The notes beneath the pieces are model-generated. The model was given only the letters and a program-made list of their open reading frames with translations, ran no database searches and was not told the DNA's origin. Of a stretch of DNA of 64,000 nucleotides, positions 44,617 through 59,040 are shown one piece after another. The translations under genes and the position numbers were made by a program. Origin of the DNA: Pteria penguin (taxonomy: Eukaryota > Mollusca > Bivalvia > Pterioida > Pteriidae); the NCBI GenBank assembly GCA_035048485.1, contig CM068589.1, positions 9,094,869 through 9,158,868 on the forward strand. The letters are read 5' to 3'. Position 1 is the stretch's first letter; the number at the start of each line of letters is the position of its first letter.

Positions 44617-46342
44617 AAGTTTCAAGAATATAAAGTGATATGAATCAGTTACAATCGTGCAAGTCCTACGAACAAATGGCAACAATACATACAGAATTTA
44701 TATATTTCTTTGCAAATTCGCTCCATAATTAATTTCAGAGGTCCATCCGTCTCCACCGTTCAATGTATATCAATCTATCTTGAATGCACCTAGTGAAGGA
44801 ATATTCGAAACAATAAAAATGTTGATAGGAATAGCTTTTGTAATAAACTTAACTGGCAATCTCTTAATGTCATTTTTAGAACGAAAGCCCTCTGACTCGA
44901 GAGTGACTATTACATACATCGTCGGTGGTGTAGGTTCAATACTTTTCATCATAGTCGCAATGTGTGTGTGTTATAAACGACAACAGCACAAAGGTAAATT
45001 TTGGTATTGTTAATAAATCAAATCATGGCGCGTGCTAATATCTTCCGCATTGATATGTTTATGGTGCACCAAATAGTTATATATGTTCTAATGTTGATTA
45101 TGTGCTGTACACAGCTGTTCTAATTGAGTATATAATGTACCTAGAGTTGCAAATATCCTTGATACTAATTTGATGCATTGGTAAGATACCAAGGATCAGT
45201 CAATAAGACACACACAAATACCATTATCAAAGCAGAGTTTGGATCCGGTGCCTAGGAGAAGTAAGCATCCCTTGCTGATCGGTCACGCCAATGCATGATA
45301 ATATACATTTGTTCTCGATGAATCTATCGCAATCGAATTTGTGCTTTACTTTAACGTATGAATACGAATAAGTGACATTAAATCGTATTCTTTCGAATTT
45401 GTAATTGCAGCATACCGGTAAACCGGTTACCACTCCAATTGAGTGACGATTGTTATTTCAAATGAACATCTAATGTCGATAAAACAGTCAAATATTGCGG
45501 TGATGTCCTTTTGTTTCCTTTTTTTAGTACTGTTTGCATGTCCCTGGCAACATTTTTCATACCACAAAGTCGTATGCCCTCTTTTCTTTTCCTTTTTACA
45601 CACTTTTTCAACTATAGAATAGGTCTAAAAAACAATTTACCTTTTGGAAACTAGTTGATATACAACGAGGTATGTTTAACGTGAAAACCATATCGGGGTA
45701 TCTGTGATTAGTAATTACATAAATGGAAAAAATCTTACATTAAACTATAAATATAATTTTAGTGGGAAAAGAAAACTGATATGCACATGCTTTAACATAA
45801 GATCAATAATATTGTGAGTTTGGTAAACAGATGAATAAAGGCAGAAATTATGTTTATACATCGACATACTAGTAAATTATTAGTATATTCATACAGTTTC
45901 AGTTGAAATAGAGAATGATATCGTCAATAATGCCATATATGCAACGCCGTTAAGACCTATACGTCATCGACAGAACACAGGAAATGATGAATCTAGGAAC
46001 CCTGCGTCATCAAACACAATGGGTAATTACAAGTTGCCAGAAGGTTTTCTTCAGGAACACAATTACCCGCTGGCTGTATTGGAAACAGATTCAATCAACG
46101 GAATGATGGGGGTACTTTCACCTGAAAACCCGTATTCATTAGCTACATCTCAGAATCCAGTTTTACTTCAGCAGCCCCAGTACGGCATGTGTGGTACTTT
46201 ATTAAAAGAATACACTTATTCTACCCTTTCTTCTGATGATGAATATGCTCATCTCGTAAGAGACAATGGTCTTAGTAACTCAAAAAATGTCCTCATTCAG
46301 GAGAATCCGTATTCTATAGCCATTCTTGATACTGAAGCGTAA
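38249..46342 (+). CDS. Type I membrane receptor with two Ig-like domains, 7 exons, unknown family
   Basis: Exons: 38249-38312, 38928-39040, 39587-39779, 40065-40376, 43420-43500, 44739-44993, 45903-46342. All junctions are GT-AG, and all introns are phase 1 except intron 2, which is phase 0. The frame is open for 485 residues. Residues 1-21 form a signal peptide. Exons 2-3 form a first domain (FQWSYV, then CYSHKHY). Exon 4 is a second domain with Ig-like C...W...C spacing (YACVTT, MKWTL, YKIRC). Exon 5 is a Thr-rich stalk with N-glycosylation sites. Exon 6 holds the membrane span, about 310-333, then YKRQQHK. Exon 7 is a 146-residue tail with tyrosine motifs. Probably a cell-surface recognition or immune receptor; this is inferred. 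The Ig assignment, especially of domain 1, is tentative. Confidence 0.75.
40377..43419. other. Intron 4 of receptor gene
   Basis: 3.0-kb AT-rich intron. Apart from the element tail at 41125-41190, nothing recognised; short open frames here are not supported as genes. Confidence 0.6.
41125..41190 (-). repeat. Penelope-like tail fragment
   Basis: CGAACCCC...GTGAGACCAGGTGCCC core, in intron 4 of the receptor gene. Confidence 0.6.
44293..44494 (-). repeat. tRNA-derived SINE, family 1, internally deleted
   Basis: Head ends in GCCACACCGGC at 44494, with B-box GAGTCGAACCC (inverted). The middle of the body is missing. Lies in intron 5 of the receptor gene. Confidence 0.8.
44512..44613. repeat. (TA)n microsatellite
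   Basis: About 50 TA units in intron 5 of the receptor gene. Confidence 0.95.
45236..45290 (-). repeat. Penelope-like tail fragment
   Basis: GGTGCCTAGGAGAAGTAAGC core, in intron 6 of the receptor gene. The variant resembles one I remember as very common in oysters. Confidence 0.55.
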
Positions 46343-46457
46343 AAAGATAAATAATATGAGCGTCAACACCTTGTAGAAGAAAATGTAAAGTTAATACGGG
46401 AAACATACATAATGTCAATCCATAATTCTTAAACCTAGTGAAAACATGAACTGTTCA

Positions 46458-46463
46458 AATAAA
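46458..46463 (+). terminator. Polyadenylation signal of receptor gene
   Basis: AATAAA about 116 bases after the stop codon; a normal 3' UTR length. Confidence 0.6.
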
Positions 46464-48670
46464 GACTGATATAAATGGACATTGGGCACAGCTTAAGAAT
46501 GTCTGAATTCATCCAAATTGTAAAGATCTATATATTTTCAAATTCAATCGTTATATTTACTGATGTACAGAACAAGAGAGTGCCATCCGATAATAACATC
46601 TTGTATACAATTCCACATGCGTGAAATTCTGTGAACACGTCAGATTAGTTTTTGTCATCCATAGAATTTGATTTGCTGAACTACTAACGAAATAACAATA
46701 AGTGAAAATATATTCAATTTCTTTGTAAAAAAAGAACAATATTATCATACCGATATTAAACTAAATCTATTTTGATTGTCAATAATTACAAAAGACAATG
46801 CATTTTTAACACGCCACAAGGGAAGTCGTATAATTGTTAATCCTAATGAAAAGGAAACAAGTTTATTACTTGTGATAGGACGATGAATATTTGAAGGGTC
46901 AATACAATGAAATATGCGGACAGTGATAGACATACAAGGAAGTTGTGAAAGATACAAACATACTGAGTGATTTTGATGTTTGTGATGATAACTTAACAAA
47001 CATTAAAGTATCTGACGTCTGTGTTAAGTGTCCCATTTAATATCATTTAATGTAACCAAACATCGAAGTTGTTTAAATGGTTCCTTATTTGGATAGATAT
47101 GAAAAATCTAATGTATATATTTTGCATTCTTTGAGTTGATTGGTTTATTGATATTAAATAGCTTTCAAATCAAAAATACATAATGTTTTATTAGAATTTG
47201 ACAAAGTAAATCAGCGAAAATTTTGAATATATCATATTTTGTTTGTTTTGTTTTAATAAGAAGAAGCAGATACTATATATAAACATCAAACAGGAGAAGA
47301 AAAAGAGTGGAACAAAAGATCTGTAATTTCCGTTTATTAAATTTACTTTTCTTATTTGTATGGTCAATTGAAATATAGTCAATCAAAGAACAGGAGAGTT
47401 TATTTATAAGACCACGATCTGTTATAAGATAGCTTAAATCGAAGTCACCTAGATAAATCTGCAAATTGAAAATTACTAATGTTAACAATAAAAATGTGCC
47501 ATATTATTTTAAAAGAAGATTCTAATTGTGCATAATTTCTTTTTAGCGATTGTGAATAGGGTATTACCGTAACTAACTAAAATAATAATATGGCACCGAG
47601 GCGGGTGTGGCCAGTCGGCAGGGGATGCGTACCCCTCTGTGGCACCTAATCGCACCTCTTTTTTTCCGATGGTCTCCATTTTGCCAAATAGAGAAGATGT
47701 TCCTTGCTGTTTGCTGCTCGGTATCTTTGCACTTTATACATAAGATAAATATGACAACTGATAATTAATGCATTATAACACTCCATCAAAATTCTCTGAT
47801 AGCATTCATCCAATCTGAAAAATCATATATATTACAATCATCATTCTATACATTTATGAAAACTGAGCCTCTGCTTAAGGTAATATCTAATTCATGCATA
47901 TAAAATATTCAATATCATATATCTTTACTTATCATGAACTTTTACCGATTGACAAGTTGTAAACCATTTACCTATACAAATGTCAAGAAGGTTTAACCTT
48001 TGACCCCAAAATCGATAGAGATCTCCCTTGTCATAAGGGACGTGGATTCATTTGGGAATCGTTTAATTTTCTTTGTGTTCATGGTTTTGCGGCGAATCTG
48101 ATTGGTTGAAAAATTTTGTTCATTTCTGCATCAACAAAATTTTGAGTGCAGATATGTCACAATTGCCGGGGCTACTTTCCGCCGGAATGCGAAACCCCGT
48201 TCTATGTATGAAACCGTGATTCCCGTGTTAATAATCGATTGCATAAAATTGTTTCGTTATATATTACGAATGCAAGGTACAAAAGAAATCGCACTTCACT
48301 TCAGAAACTACTAAATATCAAATATAATTTCTTACTCTTTTTCAATAAAAAAGTAAAATATAACTAAGTCTACTTACAGACTACAGTACAGTGTTCTTTA
48401 GAAATTCATGCAGTCAAGTACAAAAGAAAAACAGTATTCGTCTGCTACTGGCCGATCGTTTGACAATGAACGTTGATAATTAAAATTTCTACGGTATCAT
48501 ACCCGAATGGGCAAACAGAACGGGCAGCTGCCTCCGATTCAAGTCCTTGAGCCTATACTTTCCACCTTGTGACACGCACGTGCACCAGTCAATATGCATT
48601 GCATTTCTAATAATACTGATACCATTTAAAATATAAATACCTTAGGTAACAGATTATCATCCTCATATGC
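46464..48670. other. Non-coding stretch
   Basis: No gene supported. Includes a Penelope-like tail fragment (47601-47668) and a segment with TTTGACCCCAAAATCGATAG (about 47998) that resembles a repeat common in molluscs, from memory. Confidence 0.5.
47601..47668 (+). repeat. Penelope-like tail fragment
   Basis: GGCGGGTGTGGCCAGTCGGC then GGCACCTAATCGCACCTC, aligned with the tail core at 31815. Confidence 0.55.
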
Positions 48671-48823
48671 ATGTAAAGATGATGGATAAATCCAAACCAC
48701 AAGTCCAAAAATCATGAAACCAGAGGACATACAAAATCAGTGAAAATGAAAAACAAATGGAAAATAACAAAATATGTCTACTTGAAGAGCATATGTGAAC
48801 CCCTGTGATGGAGTGAGATCAGG
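48671..48823 (-). repeat. Penelope-like 3' tail, solo copy, minus
   Basis: Reverse complement of the last 150 bases of the element at 29772-32007, with the same terminus (ATGTAAAGATGATGG). Truncated at about 48823. Confidence 0.8.
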
Positions 48824-50875
<2,052 letters not shown>

Positions 50876-52069
50876 AAAGGAACATGGCAAATTCGGTGAA
50901 GGTTCCAATGCACATAGGTATGTACATAAATGGAGAAGGTGAAGTCAAAAAGGATTCGTCGAACAGTCATTCAATCGCACTCCAGAACGTCATGAATCAT
51001 TCTGCATAGCGACCATGAACTTCCTAAATGACGATAACCAAAAGCAATCTTAGATTTTAGTTGGCAACACGATAGATAAAGAGAGATTTGGAAACAGAGT
51101 TTTCCTGGCAACGCTTGCAGAGACATTTTGTCAACTACATTGTAATAATTGTGCACTTGAATGGTAGAACTTACAAATCATCCTTGATACGAGACTTAAG
51201 ATAGATCCTGAGAGCACTGGACGAAGTTGTTAGAGACATTATTTTTGATAGTTGGAGTCAGAGGCAATGTGGACAAAGAGTACATACAATGTAGTAATAC
51301 ATATGAAGACGGTATACCGTGGTTATACATGCCTGAACGCTAACGTGTGGACCAATCGAAAATGCCAATACAAAACAAGTGAATTAGAATTGTGCTTAAT
51401 ATAACACATACCAGAATAAAATGTGTAATTAATTAATATTCAATTAGTCGAATAGGAGAATAGTTGAGATTAAAATTTTGAAAGTATACAAATTTCCACA
51501 ATTCAATTCATTCAATGTTACAACCGTCATTTTATTCAACATCAAATGGTAGTTATGCCCCTTTGAAATCTTGTATACAAACTTTCAATGTAATTTAAAA
51601 ACAAAACCAAGTGCTACTCACAAAACACACATATGTAACATGGCATACAGAAATAGAATTTCGAAAATCCAGTTTGGTAGAAATACACGGGTTATCTGAA
51701 TTACACTTAAGGGAAACTACAACAGTATGACATAGCCTTAAACGAAAAATCAGATGTTGAATTTATAAAATTCATGCAAGTGCATATTTCACAAAGTAAT
51801 GAATAACCCAGAAAGAATTAATATGGATAATAAATACATTTTTTAACAAATTGCCAAAATCAAAAGTCTGATGTTATAATCATATATAATTTGAATTTGA
51901 ATTTAAAAAAAAACCTACTGATGGAAAAAAAAAATAAACAAAAAAGTTTGTTTTACTCCTTTCCTTTATTTCCACAAGTTGGGAATTTCTCAGTTTGATA
52001 AAAATGTGTTGATCAGATTTGATAAAGGACATTATTTTCTCGAAAACTTTTAAATAATGGTAAGACAAC
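50876..52069. other. Non-coding stretch
   Basis: AT-rich; no gene recognised. Confidence 0.5.
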
Positions 52070-52770
52070 TCTAAATCGTATTTTTTATTTCATGAAAAAG
52101 GATGGAGTGGAGTCACCTCCCTTTGTATACATATCTATGATATAGACAAAAAGCTCAACCCCAACATAAGTACATAAAAGAAGTACGGTTTACTATGGCG
52201 GTTATTTCCTACATACTGACTTCCTAATAAATCGATTAAAGATGACTTGTCAGGATTTCCTTATTCTAATTCATCACCATGATAGCATTTAACAAAGAGA
52301 GGAATGTTATCTATCCTCACTTATTGCTATTGACTGCTCCAAGATAAAAAAGAATTGAAATGTGAATAATTTTCCCTAGGACGCATCACTTATGTGTTCC
52401 ATTAAGGGACCTGAAAAAGTTTATCAAAGTGTCTCAATGATGACAATGATGTGATTCATTGCATTTCCGACCTTTCAATTTCATGAAACAAAGCCCACGA
52501 AAGCATTAAATTCAAGGGGTACATACTACGAACGTATAGCTAACATCATTTACGTATAATAATTTATAAATAACAATAATATAGTTCCTTCATGACACCA
52601 CCACCAATGCTAGAGTTGTCTATCTTTAAATTGTTCACGAGCTATATTTCACTTCAAAACCCTTGACCTAATTAAAGTACAACCTATGAAAACATGTAAT
52701 ATCACGCATATACATTCAAGCTTGACCCTTGTGTCGTGTGCATCTTTCTGATACGAAAATAAAATTGGGG
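52070..52770 (+). repeat. Dispersed repeat, copy A (partner 63310-63940)
   Basis: Shares GTCACCTCCCTTTGTATA near its start and GCTAGAGTTGTCTA near its end with 63310-63940, same order and spacing, moderately diverged. Neither an open frame nor terminal repeats were seen. Confidence 0.55.
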
Positions 52771-52914
52771 ATTTGTTTTCAAATATGTTAGGAAATTGGG
52801 AGAGGAATCAACTTTTAGTCCAAAAGTTCACCAGTCAGGAGGTCTTGTAGTGCGAAGGTTCACAAGTTAGAAGATACACTAGTCCGAAGTTCCAGTTGTT
52901 AGGTTCAAAGTGTA

Positions 52915-53180
52915 GTATTTAACGAGTCATCGATTGACTGATCTCGTATAGGGAGAGAGGGATAACTATTTCAATGCATCAGAGATTCTAATTAGAATTC
53001 TTAAATTAAGATCAATTATGTAAAACATATATTTAATCTATTTAACTTTATTTTCTTTCTTTGGGGAAAGTGGGGGTGGGGGGGGGGGGGGTGGTAGGTG
53101 AATGACCTTTAGTAAACTGTAAGAGGGTTTGAAAAACATCTTGATGTATGGGTTTTATAAAACTTAGATGTAAATCGTTC
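52915..53180 (+). repeat. Dispersed repeat, copy A (partner 54040-54345)
   Basis: Shares ACTATTTCAATGCATCAGAG and GGGTTTGAAAAACATCTTGA with 54040-54345. Includes a G-rich tract at about 53070-53097. Confidence 0.55.
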
Positions 53181-53395
53181 TGTTAAATTTGATAGAACTT
53201 TAGTAATTTAACATGGAAACTATGGGGAAAAGGAATTCTATGTTTTAACCTATAGGCCAAATTTTAGATTTCTCAAATATACAGTTTGACCTCATTTTGT
53301 TGTATAAGCATTCCATTTGGTAAATGTTGGTTCAATATTTTCAATATCAAAATATCTAGATGAACAGGTGGGTTAAATTTTCATAAAATTTGAGG

Positions 53396-53429
<34 letters not shown>

Positions 53430-54039
53430 AGGGATGGCTTATTTTCTTGTTTGTTTTTAATATTAAAGAAAGTATTTAAAGTGTTTTATTCCAATTTCCT
53501 GAATTTTATGTATTTTGACACTGTGAGCTGTGAAACTGTGACTGTATAAAAATAAGTAATTTGATATATTTTTGTTTCAATTTTCCAGGAATATAATGCG
53601 GATGAAATAGTCTTTTTCGTACAAATTAAAAACACACCGAATTAATCCGAAATGTGTTTATCATTATTTACATCTAAAATTCTACATGAAAAAATAACAT
53701 CATGTCTATGTCGTTGAACTGAAAATGGTATATCTAGCTTTCAAAAGTATAATTCATAAATGAATGTAACTTGAGTAAAATTCAATGTATAGTGAACAAA
53801 ACTAAAAGGTGAAACAAACTACAAGTCATAAAGCGGTCTCAATTTAAAGGCACCTTGGACATGAAACCTAATCTAAATATGCGCAATTTTTCAGTACAGC
53901 GCAGATACGGATGGGCATTAGGGGTAAGCTTTAATGTACCTTTTCTCATGTGATACTACATATATTATCATGATATTTATTTAAACAAACGTTTGTTTCA
54001 TAGAATCTTTCCTAGTATTTAAATGCTTCTACGGGTCGA
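53181..54039. other. Non-coding stretch
   Basis: AT-rich with a T-run at 53397-53427. No gene. Confidence 0.5.
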
Positions 54040-54345
54040 GGAATAGTAAGTATCAAGACGTCAGATTGACCAATATCCAGTAGGGAGAGAGAAATTACTA
54101 TTTCAATGTATTAGAGGCTCTGATTGGATGAAATTAGTTGATTATTCTTTACCTAAAGATCGGTACTGCTGTAAAATGTGAAAAGTTGTTGTTTTTATTT
54201 TTGAAATACGTGTAAGCGGTGACCTCCTTCCAGATAGATTTTCTCTAAATTAAGGTGGATGGCATAGAGTTAATTGTGAAAATTCCAACAGAGGAGGGTT
54301 TGAAAAACATTTTGATGTATGGGTTATAGAAGTTAAAATGTAGAA
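54040..54345 (+). repeat. Dispersed repeat, copy B
   Basis: Related to 52915-53180; see that entry. Confidence 0.55.
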
Positions 54346-57183
54346 TGTTGTATAAAAGCGTAAACGCAAATGTTGGCGGTACCTTCCAGGTACATTGCAT
54401 TTTGAATATTCTTGTTTCCAGTAACTTAACCACAGAATGACGATATTTGACTCAGCTGCCCTAGGACAATGACTACGTACATGTATAAAATACAAGAATA
54501 ACCACATAAAACTACTCTATGGAAACATTCGTTGGTAATGCAATCATTGTACCGATTTTGGACGGTCATTTGTAATAACAACGTCATATAACTGACATAG
54601 ATAATCGGTTTACGGACCCATCTTCCCACATACCACAAAAGCAGTACAGCCAAAGGACACACGTTTTAAAAGATTATAAATCCTCCAAATAGATAACAAA
54701 ATCCAGTTTAAAGTTCATATGAAAATAAACTCGAATATTCTTTTGGAATAAATATAGATTTACATTTGCTCTGCTCATCAACACGAGAGTTAATGTGCGT
54801 AATCTGTATGAGTACCGACTAAAAGTCAAGAGATGTGAGATTGAGGGCATTGTTTCCTATGCTAAGTTTAGAACAGGCTGTCATAGAGCTCCAGCGCCCT
54901 GTAAATCAGAAGTAACGCTCAAGAAATAAATTCCATAAAGACTGTAAGGAGCTAAAAGCAAAATTAATGCCTTCATTTCAGGCTCGTGCTTTCTAAGTCG
55001 AAAGCAATTAACTATTTTTGCTTGGACCCAATGAAATAAATTTTATCAGAACCTCCTAATTTTGTATATTTGGCCTCTATAGAAAATTGCTGAAAAGTCA
55101 GTTTTCCAAACATAAAATAAAGATCTGAATAAGTTCTGTAACATTTTCAGAGATTTACATTCTACCGTATCATCTGATATTATCTCATCCAACAATAATG
55201 ACACTGACTGTAGTCCAGCAGGTATCGAGTCCCCGATTAACCAGTCATTAGACGCACACCCAGACTACTGACTCTTAACGGCTCATTTCTTTTGTTGTAA
55301 GTTACGTGATACATTATATTATATGCATTCAAACCTGGCGTCTTAAGCTGTCACTTCTAAATAACAACCACCTTTCTGACTACTTATTTCCTCTACAAAA
55401 TCTTTTCTCAGAAATATTTTCACTGCAATGGAAGACAGAATATATCTGACCAGGCTGTATGACAACAATCACCATAGACTTTACATAAACATATTCAAAT
55501 AAAAAGACATAAAGATATTCGATTGTATAGCTGTCAATTTTTATGAAAGCGCCTATGTATGTATTCCATGTATGTTAGGGCGCTCCGGAGAGTAGTGTGA
55601 GTTTAATTGACAGTGCTGTTAGTATTCCCAGTATGCATTGTCCCATATCCTATACATCCAACACCTGGCCGTACACTTGTAATGTTTACATGAAAATAGA
55701 AGATGTATTTTGAAAGCCTCTCAAATATTGTTTAATATGTAAAAATCTATCATGGAATTGTCGTGTACAGAGAATAATATAAAAATAAAATGATCATGAT
55801 TCATTTTAAGTACAAATTAGAAGATTCATAACATGAATTGAAACAGGAATTGAAAAATTCATTGATACAGGATGCATTAAGCAGTGTATGAAGTATGCCG
55901 GTTTGTCCTAATTGTCTCTATCTGCATTTCGTAACTTTTTAAAAATATTTTTGTCATATTCTATGTGATCATTCTTGCTTTTCATGTATTCAGTAACTAT
56001 AATTTGGAATGTTTTTCTTGTCTTGAATCTAATAGTAAGTATTCGGCGAATGTAAAGTAAGGAAGTAAATTGCACCCGCAAAGAAAAAAAAAATAAATTA
56101 CTAATAATTCATAAAATACATTTTATATCTATAGATGTTTTTGTTTTATTTCGCAATTTTGATTTAATGGTGAAGCTTTTGGATTGTGTTTCCAGCTATA
56201 TATTCTAGAATTGTGCCACTGTGTTTAGGAAGTCGGTTACCCCTTTCTTTCAAAACATAATAAAACTGAAAAATTTTGGAGAGCGAAGGAAAACAAAACG
56301 AAACAACAACAACAACAACAACAAAACAAAAAAAAAAAAAAAAAAAAAAAACCCTTCTGTATGTTTGGTACCTTAACTGTAGATATATAAATGTTCGTTT
56401 TGTATCTATTCTCAGCATAATGTGTATAAACAGTAATGAATATATCCCAAAATGTTTCCGTTCATATTTGGTGACTGAACAACCATGAGGAAACACAATT
56501 GAAAAGGAAGTATTTCATTAACATCGTGTCTCTACATATCCCAATGTACTTTGCAATAACGATGTTTTCAAGTATTTCCGAGAAGAAATAACTTAATTAT
56601 TGGATATACATCCTGTATTTGTTTATTTGATTTTGCTGAATGAAAGATAAAGGGGAAAAGCCGGTCGAGTCTGTGAACAAACATTTCTTCCTTTCTTTAA
56701 TCATCTCTTCATCACTTTTTGCGGTTTGAAGTAAATCCTTGTGTCTTTTCAATACTCCTTGTATGAGTTCCGGAAACTTACGATGGTGTATGTCTAGCAC
56801 TTAAGTATTAATCTTATAAGGTGTACATGCATTTATGATGCTATGGTTTAATGTCAGTCTCGCTTCTGAAACATATTGAAAGAGGCGGGAACTTAATAAT
56901 TAATACGAGAATAAATGTCTTGGATATCAGTTTTATTTGTATGCGTATTTCATAAAAGTGGTTGGATCACTTGATTTTGAATGCTTCTTATACAATTTTG
57001 CCCAAAATGGAAGAAGGTGGTAACCACCTCCTTAACGCAGAGGAACAATCTATTCATCGGACTCGGATTGATTTGACTATTAGGTTCATTTTTTAACGAG
57101 TTTCCTCTTCAAATGTCTATATTTTTTATATTAACAATATATATTTATATATTGCATTATAAAGGAAGTTCTTAATTACTTGA
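54346..57183. other. Non-coding stretch
   Basis: No gene supported. A-run at 56329-56350. A minus-strand open frame at 56597-56800 has KFPELIQGVLKRHKDLL, a possible retroelement relic, too weak to call. Confidence 0.45.
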
Positions 57184-57461
57184 CACCGGCGTTGCCTAGT
57201 GGTATCGCGTCGGACTCCTGATCGGGAGGCCGGGGTTTGAGTCCCGCTCTGGTCATGCCGGTGTCACGTCTCTCGGATGTGACAGTGAAAACCGAGGTCA
57301 CGTGTCGTGGTGTGCATGGCACGTTAAAGATCTCTCACTGCTTCTGGTGGGTCCGTTGCAAAGGTCACAATTTGTATGCACCGCATCAGGCAGATGCCGT
57401 CACCATATACGTGAAATATTCGTGGTGTGACGTCAAACAAAAATCAATCACTCAATCAATC
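57184..57461 (+). repeat. tRNA-derived SINE, family 1
   Basis: Full-length copy: head GTTGCCTAGTGG, body CGTGAAATATTCGTGGTGTG, tail AATCAATCACTCAATC. Confidence 0.85.
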
Positions 57462-57889
57462 TTAATTACTTTCAGACTCCTACTTCTACTATGTGTGTAA
57501 GTATTGTTTGTAAGTTGATGCATCAACAAATTCTAACTGCAATTTAAATAAGATAAGATAAGATATGATAAGATCATGAACCACATGAGGGGTTCCACTG
57601 GAGCCTATGACTTGGATTCATCTCTCGACGGAGGATTAATATTCATCAACATCTATACGGTACTTCTGAGGAAAAAATAGAAAAGTACAAACATTTACGT
57701 CCAACGGCTGTTGCTGAAAGAAACAAGCTTTATATCAGACATGTAAAGATGGATGTTACATAGTTCTTATGTACTATTCTAACAATTGCTTGATAAAGGC
57801 CAGGAGGCCGAAAATTTGCGGCAAAGAGTGTTTGTGTTATTTCTTTTAGTATATTTCACTTCCCTTTGGAGGACTACTTATTCTATCTT
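57462..57889. other. Spacer between SINEs
   Basis: Short GATAA-type tandem repeat at about 57550-57575. No gene. Confidence 0.45.
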
Positions 57890-58156
57890 TGATTGATTTT
57901 TGTTTAACGTCACACCACGAATATTTCACATATATGGTGATGGCATCTGCCTGATGTGAGGCATACAAATTTTGACCTTTGCAATGGACCCACCCGCAGC
58001 AGTTAGAGATCTTTAACGTGCCATGCATACCACGACACGGGGCCTCGGTTTTTACTGTCTCATCCGAAAGACAGAACATCAGCCTGACCAGAGCGGGACT
58101 CGAACCCCCGGCCTCCCGATCATGAGTCCAGCGCGATACCACTAGACCACGCCAGC
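57890..58156 (-). repeat. tRNA-derived SINE, family 1, minus
   Basis: Full-length inverted copy with B-box GGGACTCGAACCC. Forms an inverted pair with 57184-57461. Confidence 0.85.
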
Positions 58157-58544
58157 TTTCCCCATACATAAGTCATTATTGACGAAATGTTATAGAAAAC
58201 CTGGTATAAAGTAATGCGTTACGTTCACACTTAATTTGTCTGTCTAGATATCATCCTATATTTCCATTATTTTCAGAAGAATATTATAGTCTCTTAATAA
58301 TTTTCATTTTATATCATAATATATCATTCATTTTCTTATAAATCTTCTTTCTTTGAATGAGCTTAAGAGATGATATTGTCCAATCTAAGTGCGATAACTC
58401 TGAGGAAAAATGTTATAATCTAAGACTAAAGTAAGATAGACACACACATCTTTATTTATCTAATTTTGGACATGCTGAATGCAAATGGATACAGAATTTT
58501 CCATATGTAGTTAGCAGAAGAGATATAACGTAAATCCATGCAGG

Positions 58545-58850
58545 ATGCATGAAGACCAAACACCAGGATGTGAGGGATACGTTAGATGGGCCATGGTGAA
58601 AGGAGAGCGACGTAGGCTTGCCTGTAGAGAGACTATATCTTGTGATACTTGTGGATACCGATCTCTTGTAGTCATGTTATACAGGGAAGTCTACTTAATA
58701 TCAGCCGACATTAACATGTACATGCATAGGAGGGGAGCTATATCTCAGTCTTGTTGGTATGGCATTACTCCGGAGAATTTTGTTGTCCAGTAACATCCCA
58801 GTCCCAATTAAAGTTACGTGCACATACATTTTTGTTACCGATATGTGAGG
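58545..58850 (+). pseudogene. Possible Mutator-like transposase relic
   Basis: The frame 58545-58793 has YVRWAMVKGERRRLACRETI and ISCDTCGYRSLVVMLYREV with a CxxC pair. A later frame continues LSSNIPVPIKV. I link this pattern (CxxC, YKEV-like, NxPVPS) from memory to Mutator-like transposase domain proteins of molluscs and cnidarians. Short, frameshifted and without inverted repeats in view, so only a relic. A SINE follows at 58848. Confidence 0.35.
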
Positions 58851-59024
58851 GGCAGGCTTCGTGTAGTGGTTAAGCGCTTGGCTTGCGGTGCCGACGATCC
58901 GGGTTCGATTCCCGGGTTGCGCCACTATGTTAAAGAGGTTGGTAACCTTCTGCTTCCATGTCGCGATATAAGTGAAATATTGTTGAAAGCGACGTAAAAC
59001 ACCAATTAACCAACCAACCAACCA
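58848..59024 (+). repeat. tRNA-derived SINE, family 2
   Basis: A different head (GTGTAGTGGTTAAGCGCTTG, B-box GGGTTCGATTCCC) and the ending GTGAAATATTGTTGAAAGCG, then CAACCAACC. The family 1 SINEs share only the short GTGAAATATT...GACGT end. Confidence 0.85.
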
Positions 59025-59040
59025 TTATGTGAATGAAGAA

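Noticed and set aside
44473..44685. Open frame rich in Ile-Tyr
   Set aside because: Translation of a TA microsatellite.
56597..56800. Retroelement relic with KFPELIQGVLKRHKDLL
   Set aside because: Too short and without any diagnostic motif to support a call.
58848..58925. tRNA gene
   Set aside because: SINE family 2 head; followed by a SINE body and a CAACC repeat tail.
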